Virus record (IMG/VR): IMGVR_UViG_3300002132_000066
Span: 1 to 48,647 of that record
DNA: 48,647 bases
DNA from: a virus
Direction: 5' to 3' (one strand)
Position numbers and translations under genes: made by a program. The notes under the pieces were generated by a model, which was not told the DNA's origin, searched no databases, and saw only the letters and a program-made list of their open reading frames with translations. Below are positions 16,700-25,655 of this stretch, piece by piece; positions within the stretch are counted from its first letter, which is position 1, and each line of letters begins with the position of its first letter.

Positions 16700-17403
16700 T
16701 GTCTGACATCATCGTTCCAATCGGGGGCTTCGGTCGCTTCGGTTGGGGCGAAATGCCTTGGGGCCAGACAGATCTACCAAAAGCCATTACGGCCATCGGC
16801 TCTGTAACCGTAGTTGCAGAGGCTAACGCTCCTGTGACAGGTCTTGAGGCAACAGGGGCCATTGGCACCATTCTTGTTGTGGCAAAAGCCAATGTTTACC
16901 CTAACGGCGTTATTGCAGCGGGTGAAATAGACTCCGTAACCGTAGTTGCTAAAGCGATTGTTGCCCCCACTGGGGTTTCGGCCACTGGTGGAGTTAACGG
17001 TGTCACCGTTGAGGCAGATGCTATTATTGTCATCCCTAGTGGGCTGCAATGCCAAGCTTTTGTATATGGCGGTTATATCCAAGTAAAGGCTGACGCGAAT
17101 GCTCCTGTAGCGGGCCTTGAGGGAACAGGCTTCACAGGATCTGTTTCTATTGAGATCCGCGCTCGTGCGGAAGTAACAGGAGTTTCAGCAACAGGCGGAG
17201 TTGGCGATGTTACCCCTGCTGCTGATGCTAACGTAAGCGTCACAGGGGTTTCGGCCACAGGCGAAATAGGCAAAGTCTTAGTGTGGGGACGTATTGTCCC
17301 AAATCAAAATCCGAGTTATACTCCGGATCAACCAATTCAATCCCCTGGTTGGAATGCGGAAACACCTTCGCAAACTCCAGGATGGACCCGAGCAGCAGCA
17401 TAG
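16699..17403 (+). CDS. Repeat protein with TGVSATG units, tail region
   Basis: 234 residues. After an aromatic/Gly N-terminus (GGFGRFGWGEMPWG) it contains six or so degenerate repeats of about 23-25 residues. Each unit has a turn such as PVTGLEATG, PTGVSATGG or VTGVSATGE followed by two strands ending in V-x-A-x-A. The last 35 residues are Pro/Gln/Trp-rich (NPSYTPDQPIQ; GWNAETPSQTPGW). Regular beta turns imply a beta-solenoid or repeated-sandwich fold. It precedes the fibre gene by 9 bp, so a fibre-attachment or baseplate-like role is likely but not shown. Confidence 0.75.
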   Translation: MSDIIVPIGGFGRFGWGEMPWGQTDLPKAITAIGSVTVVAEANAPVTGLEATGAIGTILVVAKANVYPNGVIAAGEIDSVTVVAKAIVAPTGVSATGGVNGVTVEADAIIVIPSGLQCQAFVYGGYIQVKADANAPVAGLEGTGFTGSVSIEIRARAEVTGVSATGGVGDVTPAADANVSVTGVSATGEIGKVLVWGRIVPNQNPSYTPDQPIQSPGWNAETPSQTPGWTRAAA

Positions 17404-17412
17404 GATTAGAAC

Positions 17413-20400
17413 ATGCCCAGTACTTATACGCTAAACAACGGCATCGAACTCATTGGCACAGGCGAACAGTCAGGCACATGGGGTGATACGACAAACACCA
17501 ATCTAGGCCTTTTGGACGCCGCGCTTGACGGTCAGGTTACGATTACTCTTGGCGCAGCGGGCTCCTCTGGATCTCCTAACGCCCTTCCAATCACAGACGG
17601 TACGGCTTCCAATGGCCGCAATCGCATGGTTGTGTTTGCTGACGGCGCGGACCTAGGTGCAACGGCCTATGTGCAGCTAACACCAAACGACGCTGAGAAG
17701 ATCATTTACATCCGCAACAGCCTTTCCGGTTCGCGGTCCGTGATTCTATTTCAGGGAACATACAACGCGTCTAACGACTACGAAGTTCCTGCGGGCACTA
17801 CTGCGGTTGTTTACTTTGACGGCGCGGGCGCTGGCGCGGTAGCGGCCAACGTGTTTAACAATGCTCACTTTGATGCGATTAACGTAGTTGGTACTGTTAC
17901 GGCGACTACAGTCACCGCGACCACGGTTAATGCGACTACAGTTGACGCGGGGACAGTTGAGTTTGACAATCTTTCCGGCACTGGCGCTGTTTCTGTTACG
18001 AACATTCTCGACGAAGACAACATGGCATCTGATAGCGCCACCGCGCTGGCCACACAACAGTCTATTAAGGCTTATGTTGATGCGCAAGTTGGCACCGTTG
18101 ACACGCTGGCCGAGATTCTAGCTATTGGGAACACGACTGGTGCAACCGACATCGCTGTAGATAGCGCTCAGAAGGTTCAGTTCCGCGATGCCGCTATATA
18201 CATTAACTCCAGCGTAGACGGCCAGCTTGATATTGTTGCAGACACAGAGATACAAATAGCGGCTACTACGGTTGATTTGAACGGCAACCTTGATGTGTCT
18301 GGCACTTTAGGTGTGACAGGTGTTCTAACGGCTACTTCCCTAGACATCTCTGGAGACATAGACGTAGACGGTACTACTAACCTTGATGTCGTGGACATTG
18401 ATGGTGCTGTGGATATGGCGAGTACCTTGCTTGTTACAGGCGTCCTGACCACCACGGCTGCGACTGTCTCAAATGGCGGTGGGCAATTTAACGGCGCAAT
18501 AAACGTAGGCGTTGACGACACTGGCTATGACGTTAAGTTCTTTGGCGCTACAACAGGCAAGTCTTTGCTCTGGGATGAATCTGCTGACAGCTTAACCGTA
18601 GCGGGCAACCTTTCCGTAGACGGCGGCACCATTAAGCTGGACGGGAACTATCCTGTTGGTACAGGCAACGTGGCGCTGGGTAATACTGCGTTGGATAGCA
18701 ATGTGTCTGGTGAGTACAATACTGCGATTGGGGATGTTTCGTTAACGTCTAACACTACAGGTCTTTCCAATGTATCTGTTGGTGCGTTTAGTATGGAAAA
18801 TAATGTTGGCGGTAATTACAACACATCTGTTGGTGTTCTTGGGTTAAGGGCAAACACTTCTGGCGCAAACAATACTGGCTTGGGTTATGCTGCTTTACTA
18901 AACAACACCACGGCAGACAGCAACACAGCGGTGGGTTACGCTGCTTTAAACGCAAACACCACAGGTATAAACAACACTGCCAGTGGCAAGGATTCTTTAA
19001 AAGCTAACACTACAGGCAACTCTAACACTGCTATTGGTATGAACTCGCTAGCTGCGAATACTACGGCTGCTGACAACACAGCTTTAGGTGTAAGCTCATT
19101 GGCTGCAAATACTACAGGAGCTAACAACACAGGCTTGGGAAGAGCAAGTTTATCTACAAACACCACAGGTGATTATAACACAGCAGTCGGTAGAGATGCT
19201 TTATTAGCAAACACCACCGCCTCCAACAACACAGCGGTTGGGTATCAGGCTGGGTATAGTAATACTACTGCCGCAGGAATAACAGCCGTAGGTGTAAACG
19301 CACTAAACGCAAACACTACAGGCACAGAAAATGTTGGTATCGGTGGGTGGGCATTAGCTCTTAACACCACAGGTATTTACAATACTGCTGTAGGTGCTAA
19401 TGCCTTAGACGCTAACACTACCGCAAATAACAACACGGCGGTTGGTTGGTCAGCTTTAACCGCAAACACTACAGGTGAAAATAACGTAGCTCTTGGACGT
19501 TCTGCATTAGCTCTCAACACCACCGCCTCCAACAACACAGCAGTGGGTTATCAGTCGCTTTATGCAAACACCACAGGTGACAGAAACGTAGCTGTAGGTA
19601 CTTTAGCCTTAGATGCAAATACAACTGCCGATGCTAATACCGCAGTTGGTTATGAAGCTTTAACTACTAATACTACAGCCGAAGGTAATACTGCTGTAGG
19701 ATTTGGTACTTTACGTCTCAACACTACAGGTGAAACAAATACAGCAGTGGGTGTAAACGCACTAAACGCAAACACCACAGCGGCAAACAACACAGCAGTG
19801 GGTGGAAGTGCTTTAGTAGCAAACACCACAGGCGACCAGAACACCGCTGTTGGAAAATCTGCGGGTGCGGCAAACACTACAGGTATAAGAAACACGTTTG
19901 TGGGCGCGGCTGCGGCTCCATCAAACACTACAGGAAGTTATAACGTAGGTGTTGGCGGGGCGGGGTCAGACAACTATAACGTGTTAAATGAAAATACTTC
20001 AGGCGCTCAGTTGACGGCTGTTGGGGCGGGGACTTTAGGCAGAAATACAACCGGAACTGATAACACCGCTCTTGGTGCATATGCTTTAAATAAAAACACC
20101 ACAGCATCTGACAACACAGCTGCGGGTGCAGGCGCTTTATATAGCAATACAACGGGAAGCTACAATACTGCTCTCGGTCGATATGCGCTATTGTCCAACA
20201 CCACCGCCTCCAACAACACTGCTGTGGGGTATCAGTCGCTTTATGTTAATACTACAGGCACACTAAATGTAGCAATCGGTACTGGGGCTTTAGACGCTAA
20301 TACCACAGCTAATGCGAATACGGCTATTGGCTATGATGCACTTGGTGCTAATACCACGGGGACTGAAAACACAAGTTTGGGCTACAACTCAGGAGCCGCA

Positions 20401-21573
20401 GTAACCACGGGCAGTCAAAATACGCTTATAGGCAGTCGTGCGGGTAATGCGATTACAACAGCCAGCAACAACACTGCCGTGGGTATGCAAGCATTACTAT
20501 CCAATACCACAGCAGAAAGCAATACAGGTGTAGGTAAAAATGCTTTAGCAACTACCACCACAGGGGCAGAAAATAGTGCATTAGGGCATAACTCGCTACT
20601 TCAGAACACAACAGGTGCTAACAACGTAGCAGTAGGTATGAGCAGCCTAGCTTCAAACACCACCGCATCCCGCAACACCGCTGTTGGTTTTGTTTCTGCC
20701 ACTGCAAACACCACGGGAACAAGAAATACTGCCCTTGGGGCATACTCTTTGTATGTAGCCACAACTGGGGACTACAACACGGCTATTGGGGATGTTGCGC
20801 TTGAGGGATTGACAACAGGTACGCATAACACGGCTATTGGTATTGGGTCTGGTGGAACAATCACCACAGGCTCTAAGAACACCATCCTTGGAGGCTACAA
20901 CGGCAACCAAAGCGGCTTGGACATCCGCACCTCAAGCAACAACATCGTGCTGTCGGATGGGGATGGTACTCCTCGGGGTTATTATAGTCATTCTGGCGGT
21001 GTCTATAGCTTGTGGGTGTTTAAATCGCTTTCAAGCGGCCAAAACGTCATGCAGATTCACAACACTGCAACATCAAACCCCTATGGGCCAGCAATCGCTT
21101 TCACAGCCGCAGCGCCAAATGACACAACATACTACGCCTTAGACTTCGCTGATACATCTACTTTTAGATTTAGGGTTTGGTCTAACGGTAATGTTGTAAA
21201 CACAAACAACAGCTACGGTGCTATCTCTGATGTCAAACTGAAAGAGAACATCGTCGATAGTGGCTCTCAGTGGGACGACGTTAAGGCGTTGAGGGTTCGC
21301 AAATACAGCTTAAAAGCAGACAATCTTGATGCGCCAAATATGCTTGGTGTTATTGCTCAAGAAGTTGAAGCCGCTGGCATGGGTGGTCTTGTATATGAAA
21401 GCCCTGATAGAGATGCGGACAAAAACGATCTTGGCACTGTTACCAAACAGGTCAACTACTCCATCCTCTACATGAAAGCAGTCAAGGCACTGCAAGAAGC
21501 CATGACCCGCATTGAAACATTGGAAGCCCAGAACGCTTCTTTTGAAGCCCGTATCACAGCCCTAGAATCGTAA
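17413..21573 (+). CDS. Tail fibre with 17-residue repeats and S74 chaperone domain
   Basis: Receptor-binding fibre, 1386 residues. Residues 1-150 form the N-terminal virion-attachment domain found in many marine phage fibres (NNGIELIGTGEQSGTWGDTT). Residues about 165-410 are Asp/Thr-rich beta repeats. Residues about 418-1170 hold some 44 tandem 17-residue units of form N-T-A-V-G-x-x-A-L-x-A-N-T-T-G-x-x, likely a trimeric beta-roll. The last 120 residues are a peptidase S74 intramolecular chaperone: ISDVKLKENI with the cleavage Ser at 1272, then NMLGVIAQEVE and a C-terminal coiled coil. The chaperone is expected to trimerise the fibre and cut itself off. Ribosome site AGGATTAG. Confidence 0.92.
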   Translation: MPSTYTLNNGIELIGTGEQSGTWGDTTNTNLGLLDAALDGQVTITLGAAGSSGSPNALPITDGTASNGRNRMVVFADGADLGATAYVQLTPNDAEKIIYIRNSLSGSRSVILFQGTYNASNDYEVPAGTTAVVYFDGAGAGAVAANVFNNAHFDAINVVGTVTATTVTATTVNATTVDAGTVEFDNLSGTGAVSVTNILDEDNMASDSATALATQQSIKAYVDAQVGTVDTLAEILAIGNTTGATDIAVDSAQKVQFRDAAIYINSSVDGQLDIVADTEIQIAATTVDLNGNLDVSGTLGVTGVLTATSLDISGDIDVDGTTNLDVVDIDGAVDMASTLLVTGVLTTTAATVSNGGGQFNGAINVGVDDTGYDVKFFGATTGKSLLWDESADSLTVAGNLSVDGGTIKLDGNYPVGTGNVALGNTALDSNVSGEYNTAIGDVSLTSNTTGLSNVSVGAFSMENNVGGNYNTSVGVLGLRANTSGANNTGLGYAALLNNTTADSNTAVGYAALNANTTGINNTASGKDSLKANTTGNSNTAIGMNSLAANTTAADNTALGVSSLAANTTGANNTGLGRASLSTNTTGDYNTAVGRDALLANTTASNNTAVGYQAGYSNTTAAGITAVGVNALNANTTGTENVGIGGWALALNTTGIYNTAVGANALDANTTANNNTAVGWSALTANTTGENNVALGRSALALNTTASNNTAVGYQSLYANTTGDRNVAVGTLALDANTTADANTAVGYEALTTNTTAEGNTAVGFGTLRLNTTGETNTAVGVNALNANTTAANNTAVGGSALVANTTGDQNTAVGKSAGAANTTGIRNTFVGAAAAPSNTTGSYNVGVGGAGSDNYNVLNENTSGAQLTAVGAGTLGRNTTGTDNTALGAYALNKNTTASDNTAAGAGALYSNTTGSYNTALGRYALLSNTTASNNTAVGYQSLYVNTTGTLNVAIGTGALDANTTANANTAIGYDALGANTTGTENTSLGYNSGAAVTTGSQNTLIGSRAGNAITTASNNTAVGMQALLSNTTAESNTGVGKNALATTTTGAENSALGHNSLLQNTTGANNVAVGMSSLASNTTASRNTAVGFVSATANTTGTRNTALGAYSLYVATTGDYNTAIGDVALEGLTTGTHNTAIGIGSGGTITTGSKNTILGGYNGNQSGLDIRTSSNNIVLSDGDGTPRGYYSHSGGVYSLWVFKSLSSGQNVMQIHNTATSNPYGPAIAFTAAAPNDTTYYALDFADTSTFRFRVWSNGNVVNTNNSYGAISDVKLKENIVDSGSQWDDVKALRVRKYSLKADNLDAPNMLGVIAQEVEAAGMGGLVYESPDRDADKNDLGTVTKQVNYSILYMKAVKALQEAMTRIETLEAQNASFEARITALES
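18666..20928 (+). repeat. Tandem 51-bp (17-residue) repeat array in fibre gene
   Basis: About 44 units in frame. All but one are 17 residues; unit 26 (near 19950) has 23, carrying an insert after GGAGSDNY. Most are diverged at DNA level, but AACACCACCGCCTCCAACAA recurs at about 19209, 19517 and 20198, and GGTGTAAACGCACTAAACGC at about 19292 and 19749. The repetition also creates false open frames on the opposite strand. Confidence 0.9.
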
Positions 21574-21597
21574 TCGTCAACAAAAAGGAGTATGAAA

Positions 21598-21843
21598 ATG
21601 CTTGACGAGATCACCAGTGAGCAAATCGCTCAACACTACACCGCAATGGGTCACTCTGTTGCATTAATAAACGACATTATCGCAGGGGATGCTATGGCTG
21701 ATGACACAGCCGAAGACAAGCAAGACTGCGTTGGTCGTAACGTTGGACACCTTGAGATCATGGTTGCCAAAGACTTCTGGACTGATGAAGATATGACTGC
21801 CGCAAATGCAGCTATCTCTGCTGGCAATGCCTACACTGCTTAA
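21598..21843 (+). CDS. Small acidic protein after the fibre gene
   Basis: 81 residues. The start is chosen at the second ATG (21598): AAGGAG is 7 nt upstream of it but only 1 nt from the ATG at 21592. The protein is acidic and helical, with HYTAMGHSVALINDIIAGD and a C-terminal WTDEDMTAANAAISAG. No motif is recognised. Position after the fibre suggests a tail-fibre assembly chaperone or accessory. Confidence 0.7.
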   Translation: MLDEITSEQIAQHYTAMGHSVALINDIIAGDAMADDTAEDKQDCVGRNVGHLEIMVAKDFWTDEDMTAANAAISAGNAYTA

Positions 21844-21865
21844 CCCTTAGACATAGGAGACTAAC

Positions 21866-22090
21866 ATGGGGAAAAATGACAAAACGCCCATTACAGTCAA
21901 CGATACAGAATACTTCGTTGATGACATGACTGACGCGCAGAAAACGATGCTCAATCATGTAAACGATCTGGAACGGAAACTAGCCAACGCGCGTTTTAAC
22001 CTAGATCAACTGGCCATTGGCCGCGATGCGTTCGTCAATATGCTCGCACAATCGCTGGAAGCACCTGCGGAAGCAGAGGTTTTGCAGTAA
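21866..22090 (+). CDS. Small protein, DUF6447-like
   Basis: 74 residues, AGGAG 6 nt before ATG. It shows ITVNDTEYFVDDMTDAQKTM, a helix LNHVNDLERKLANARFNLDQL and GRDAFVNMLAQSLE. From memory this is the DUF6447 pattern common in marine phages. The central heptads could pair as a short coiled coil. Function unknown; it is the last gene before a hairpin and a likely transcription break. Confidence 0.78.
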   Translation: MGKNDKTPITVNDTEYFVDDMTDAQKTMLNHVNDLERKLANARFNLDQLAIGRDAFVNMLAQSLEAPAEAEVLQ

Positions 22091-22096
22091 AATAAG

Positions 22097-22121
22097 GTGG
22101 GGCCTACGCGGGCCCCACTTT
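22097..22121 (+). terminator. Hairpin, likely terminator before the nozzle gene
   Basis: GTGGGGCC (22097-22104) and GGCCCCAC (22111-22118) form a perfect 8-bp stem around TACGCG, followed by TTTCG. The stem is strong but the T-tract is only three bases, so termination may be partial. It lies 6 bp after the DUF6447-like gene. Confidence 0.6.
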
Positions 22122-22144
22122 CGCCGCTGGATTAAGGGCGCTCT

Positions 22145-22156
22145 TCGTGTATACTC
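22145..22156 (+). promoter_or_regulatory. Candidate promoter element before the nozzle gene
   Basis: TCGTGTATACTC lies about 20-30 bp before the nozzle ATG and after the hairpin at 22097. It shares TCGTGTAT with the element at 13151; TATACT could be a -10 box. A matching -35 is not seen. The two copies occupy the only substantial gaps in the structural arm. Confidence 0.35.
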
Positions 22157-22175
22157 GCGTGGATAGGAGAACCAC

Positions 22176-24266
22176 ATGCCCTTGACCAAATTCCAGTTTC
22201 GTCCCGGTGTAAACCGAGAGACAACCACCTACACAAATGAGGGTGGCTGGTTTGACATTGACAAGGTGCGCTTTCGTTTTGGCTTCCCCGAGAACATCGG
22301 TGGGTGGTTAAAGTCTTCTGCTACTTATTTCCTAGGCACATGCCGCGCTCTACACCCGTGGGTCGCGCTCGACGGTTCGAGCTACTTGGGCGTTGGTACG
22401 CACCTCAAATACTACATCAACGAAGGTGGCGCGTATAATGACATCACGCCAATTCGGTTAACCACAAGCGCGGGCGACGTTACGTTTGATGCAAGTGCCA
22501 ATACACTCTCGGCAGGTATATCCATTATCGAAGATATAATCCCGCTTACAAGTTCCACAGGCTTTCCCGACTCTGGCCGAATTAAAATCGACAGCGAGAT
22601 TATCACCTATGCCAGCGTGTCTGGCAATAATCTAATTGGCTGCTCTCGTGGTCAGAATGGCACGACAGCCGCGACGCATAGTTCGGCGGCGGCGGTTACC
22701 TGTGCAACGCTTCTCGTTACATGCGTGGGCCACGGTGCGTTGGACAACGACTTTGTTACGTTCTCTGGCGCTACAACGCTGGGCGATGCGATTACTGCGG
22801 ATATCCTAAACCAAGAATACCAAGTCACGGCACTTGTATCAACAAGTGTGTTCCAAATAGAAGCCCGCACTGTTTCTACTATTTCCAGCATTACAGGTAC
22901 GGACGGCCTGAATCCAACATACGTCTTTGCTACAACAAGCGATAGCGGAAATGGCGGGGCGAGTGTCATTGGCGTGTTTCAAATCAACACGGGCCTTGAT
23001 ACCACAATCATTGGTACGGGCTGGGGCGCGGGTACATGGGGCCGCGATACGTGGGGCTCGGGCGCTTCTATTACTACGGCGGGTCAGCAGCTTCGCATCT
23101 GGAGCCATGATAACTTTGGCGAGGATCTTTTGTTTAACGTCCGTGACGGCGGTATTTACTACTGGGATAAATCCTCGGGAACCACGGCCCGTGGTGTAGC
23201 CCTTTCAAGTTTGGCTGGCGCGGATACAACTCCGACCGTTGCCAAGCAGGTTCTTGTTTCTGACCGTGATCGCCACATCATAGCCTTTGGTTGCGACTCT
23301 CAGTTTGATCCTGGCATCCAAGATCCTCTTTTGATCCGTTTCTCAACGCAGGAAAGCCTGACAGATTGGGCCGCTACGGCGACTAATACTGCGGGTGATT
23401 TGCGCATTGGCTCTGGGTCAGAGATCATTACGGCTGTTGAAACGCGGCAACAGGTTCTGGTGTTTACGGACAAGTCGCTCTACGCGATGCAGTACTTAGG
23501 CCCCCCATTTACTTTTGGTATTTCAGCTATTTCTGAAAACATCACCATCCAATCCCCCCTTGCCGCTATTGCCGTTGAGGACAACGTATTCTGGATGGGA
23601 CAGAAAGAGTTCTACGTTTATGGCGGCGCGGTGCAGCGGATTCCTTGTACTGTGCGTGACTACGTTTTCTCTGACTTTAACTCGGACCAAGGTGAAAAGG
23701 TTACGGCTGCAACAAACACAGCGTTCTCTGAGGTATGGTGGTTCTATCCCTCTGCCAACAGCGAGGAGAACGACCGTTACGTTGTCTATAACTACCAGCA
23801 ACAGATATGGTATTACGGAACAATGACGCGGACTTGCTGGGTTGACCGTGGGATTAACCAATATCCAATTGCGGCATCCACAGACCACGTCCTCTATCTG
23901 CAAGAGCTTGGGTTTAACGACGGTAGTACTGTGCCGGAAACACCTTTGGTCACGTCTATTACATCCAGCCCAATTGACATCCAAGATGGGGAACAGTTTG
24001 CGTTTATCACACGCCTATTCCCTGACCTGAGACTACGACCTGAGTCTGGTGCAGGGGCGGCGGCGGACTTTACAATCCGTGTGCGCAACAGCACTTCTGA
24101 AGCCTTTGCCAAAGAGGTTATCGTTCCGTACACAGGGGGCGACCAGCAGGTTCAAGTTCGCTTGCGGGGCCGTCAGTTCTCGGTTAAAATTGATTCAAAT
24201 TCTTTGGATACCGCTTGGCGTCTAGGTAGTCCAAGACTTGAAATTCAACCGGATGGGCGCAGATGA
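22176..24266 (+). CDS. Tail nozzle/hub protein (P22 gp10- or T7 gp12-like role)
   Basis: 696 residues. N-terminal FQFRPGVNRETTTYTNEGGW is a common start of podovirus nozzle/stabilisation proteins. An inserted segment at about residues 85-240 contains GRIKIDSEIITYASVSGNNL and GCSRGQNGTTAATHS, a small beta module also found in other phage tail proteins. The rest has propeller-like repeats (GQQLRIWSHDNFGEDLLFNV, then VLVFTDKSLYAMQYLG). Expected to form the tube under the adaptors and plug DNA. It overlaps the next gene by ATGA. AGGAG precedes ATG. Confidence 0.82.
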   Translation: MPLTKFQFRPGVNRETTTYTNEGGWFDIDKVRFRFGFPENIGGWLKSSATYFLGTCRALHPWVALDGSSYLGVGTHLKYYINEGGAYNDITPIRLTTSAGDVTFDASANTLSAGISIIEDIIPLTSSTGFPDSGRIKIDSEIITYASVSGNNLIGCSRGQNGTTAATHSSAAAVTCATLLVTCVGHGALDNDFVTFSGATTLGDAITADILNQEYQVTALVSTSVFQIEARTVSTISSITGTDGLNPTYVFATTSDSGNGGASVIGVFQINTGLDTTIIGTGWGAGTWGRDTWGSGASITTAGQQLRIWSHDNFGEDLLFNVRDGGIYYWDKSSGTTARGVALSSLAGADTTPTVAKQVLVSDRDRHIIAFGCDSQFDPGIQDPLLIRFSTQESLTDWAATATNTAGDLRIGSGSEIITAVETRQQVLVFTDKSLYAMQYLGPPFTFGISAISENITIQSPLAAIAVEDNVFWMGQKEFYVYGGAVQRIPCTVRDYVFSDFNSDQGEKVTAATNTAFSEVWWFYPSANSEENDRYVVYNYQQQIWYYGTMTRTCWVDRGINQYPIAASTDHVLYLQELGFNDGSTVPETPLVTSITSSPIDIQDGEQFAFITRLFPDLRLRPESGAGAAADFTIRVRNSTSEAFAKEVIVPYTGGDQQVQVRLRGRQFSVKIDSNSLDTAWRLGSPRLEIQPDGRR

Positions 24267-24559
24267 GCCGCAATCTTAACCTTCCATACTTCCCGCTCCC
24301 TCCAACGGAGTATGACCCGAGATACTTTGCGGAAATCCTGCGCTCGTTCTCTACATACCTGCAACAAATGCAGAACCCTGGGGAAGGACGTAACACGTTT
24401 TCTGTGTTTACGGCCTTGCAAACAGACGACTATGCCCTTGAACCAGGGGCTATCTTTAACCATGACGGATATGTTAGAGTACCTTTACCGAACGCTCCTT
24501 ATGTTCGCGGATCGAGTGCCACAACTTCCGTCGGAACAATTACGGTGACAACAGCATGA
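24263..24559 (+). CDS. Tail-accessory protein
   Basis: 98 residues, starting in the nozzle stop (ATGA). N-terminal LPYFPLPPTEYDPRYFAEIL and a helix SFSTYLQQMQNPGEGRNTF are followed by a Thr/Ser-rich beta tail. Similar small proteins follow the nozzle gene in related phages. It might be a needle-like or fibre-joining piece, as in the gp26 slot of P22, but the sequence is too short to prove this. Confidence 0.7.
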   Translation: MSRNLNLPYFPLPPTEYDPRYFAEILRSFSTYLQQMQNPGEGRNTFSVFTALQTDDYALEPGAIFNHDGYVRVPLPNAPYVRGSSATTSVGTITVTTA

Positions 24560-24783
24560 CCTCTACAATTATCGTTATGAATAACGGCTCCCACTGGAAA
24601 CCTGCGACAAGTTCTGATAAAGTACATTGTGTTAGCTGTGAGAACATAGTTGACACACCAGAAGAAGTTGCAAGCTACCCTAATGGCACTTGTCCTCAAT
24701 GCGGCAACGCTTGGACAGGTGCAGAGAAACGCAGTACGTCTATCACTGTAACTGCACCAGAAGCGATTGAAGGGTTGTCCTAA
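24556..24783 (+). CDS. Zinc-ribbon-like small protein in tail operon
   Basis: 75 residues, start in ATGA overlap. Two cysteine pairs, CVSC (near residue 25-28) and CPQC (46-49), are separated by 17 residues, the layout of a rubredoxin-like zinc ribbon. A hydrophilic Thr-rich tail follows. It is surprising among tail proteins. It could be a virion assembly factor or an inherited small regulator. Confidence 0.72.
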   Translation: MTSTIIVMNNGSHWKPATSSDKVHCVSCENIVDTPEEVASYPNGTCPQCGNAWTGAEKRSTSITVTAPEAIEGLS

Positions 24784-25655
24784 TGGGTATCGGCTCTATC
24801 CTCGGCGGCATTGCTGGCCTACTTATCCCAGGGGGAGGCGCTATAGCCTCGGCCCTTGGTTCTGGTATCGGCACGTTGCTGGAAGGTGGGAGCGGTAAAG
24901 ACGCTATAAAGAACGCACTTCTTGCAGGGGGAACTTCAGCTATGTTCCCAGGAGTAGCCAGTGCAATTCAACAAAGTGCCATGGGCAAAGCTGCTACTGG
25001 TATGTTTGGCGGGATGGGCATTGGTACACAGGCGGGCTTGACAGCTTTGAAAAGTGGCGCGGCCCCAGCGGCTTTGAACGCTGCGTCTGCTGGTACAGGT
25101 ATATTTGGAAATATGGGGCCCCTGAGTAAAGCATACGCGGGCCTGTCTGTAGCCTCTATGTTTGCCCCAAAAGAAAAGGTCGGCCCTTTAAACAAACCCG
25201 AAGGTTATGGTGGAGTAATAGATTCCAGCAACTTCTTAAAAGGCCTGTACGTCAGTAGATTTACGGGGAAACACTATGATAGCTCGGAGGCTCGAGATCT
25301 TGCCGACCAATATGCGGAGGAAAAAGCAAAGGAAGAGGTTCCTTCTGACTACACGGCTGTAGCCCCTGTTGAATATGGGACAGGCTTCGCCATGGGCGGT
25401 AGAATACAGGGCCCAGGGAGTGGGACAAGCGACTCAATACCTGCTAGAATATACCAAGACGGCAGGCCTGTTAGCGAAGCTCGTTTATCTAACAACGAAG
25501 TTGTGCTATCACATAGGGACTTGGCAGAACTCGATCCTAACGGTGATTCAGACCGTGCTGCGGAAACTCTTGGGCAGGCGTCCAGCGGAGACCGTGGACA
25601 AATGGCGGCAAAGATGTACGCTAACGTAAGAAATTTTAGAGCGGGGACCGCATAA
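24783..25655 (+). CDS. Internal virion (ejection) protein 1
   Basis: 290 residues. The N-terminal half is Gly/Ala-rich with amphipathic and hydrophobic segments (SILGGIAGLLIPGGGAIASA). The C-terminal half has GFAMGGRIQGPGSGTSDSIP and LSNNEVVLSHRDLAELDPNG, a motif that appears in many phage virion proteins of this kind. Membrane-active Gly/Ala segments fit proteins ejected to form a channel through the periplasm. TAATG overlaps both sides. Confidence 0.78.
   Translation: MGIGSILGGIAGLLIPGGGAIASALGSGIGTLLEGGSGKDAIKNALLAGGTSAMFPGVASAIQQSAMGKAATGMFGGMGIGTQAGLTALKSGAAPAALNAASAGTGIFGNMGPLSKAYAGLSVASMFAPKEKVGPLNKPEGYGGVIDSSNFLKGLYVSRFTGKHYDSSEARDLADQYAEEKAKEEVPSDYTAVAPVEYGTGFAMGGRIQGPGSGTSDSIPARIYQDGRPVSEARLSNNEVVLSHRDLAELDPNGDSDRAAETLGQASSGDRGQMAAKMYANVRNFRAGTA

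Noticed and set aside
18936-20152. Open frames on the minus strand across the fibre gene
   Set aside because: They arise from the 51-bp repeat period and have no ribosome sites; composition mirrors the fibre repeats.
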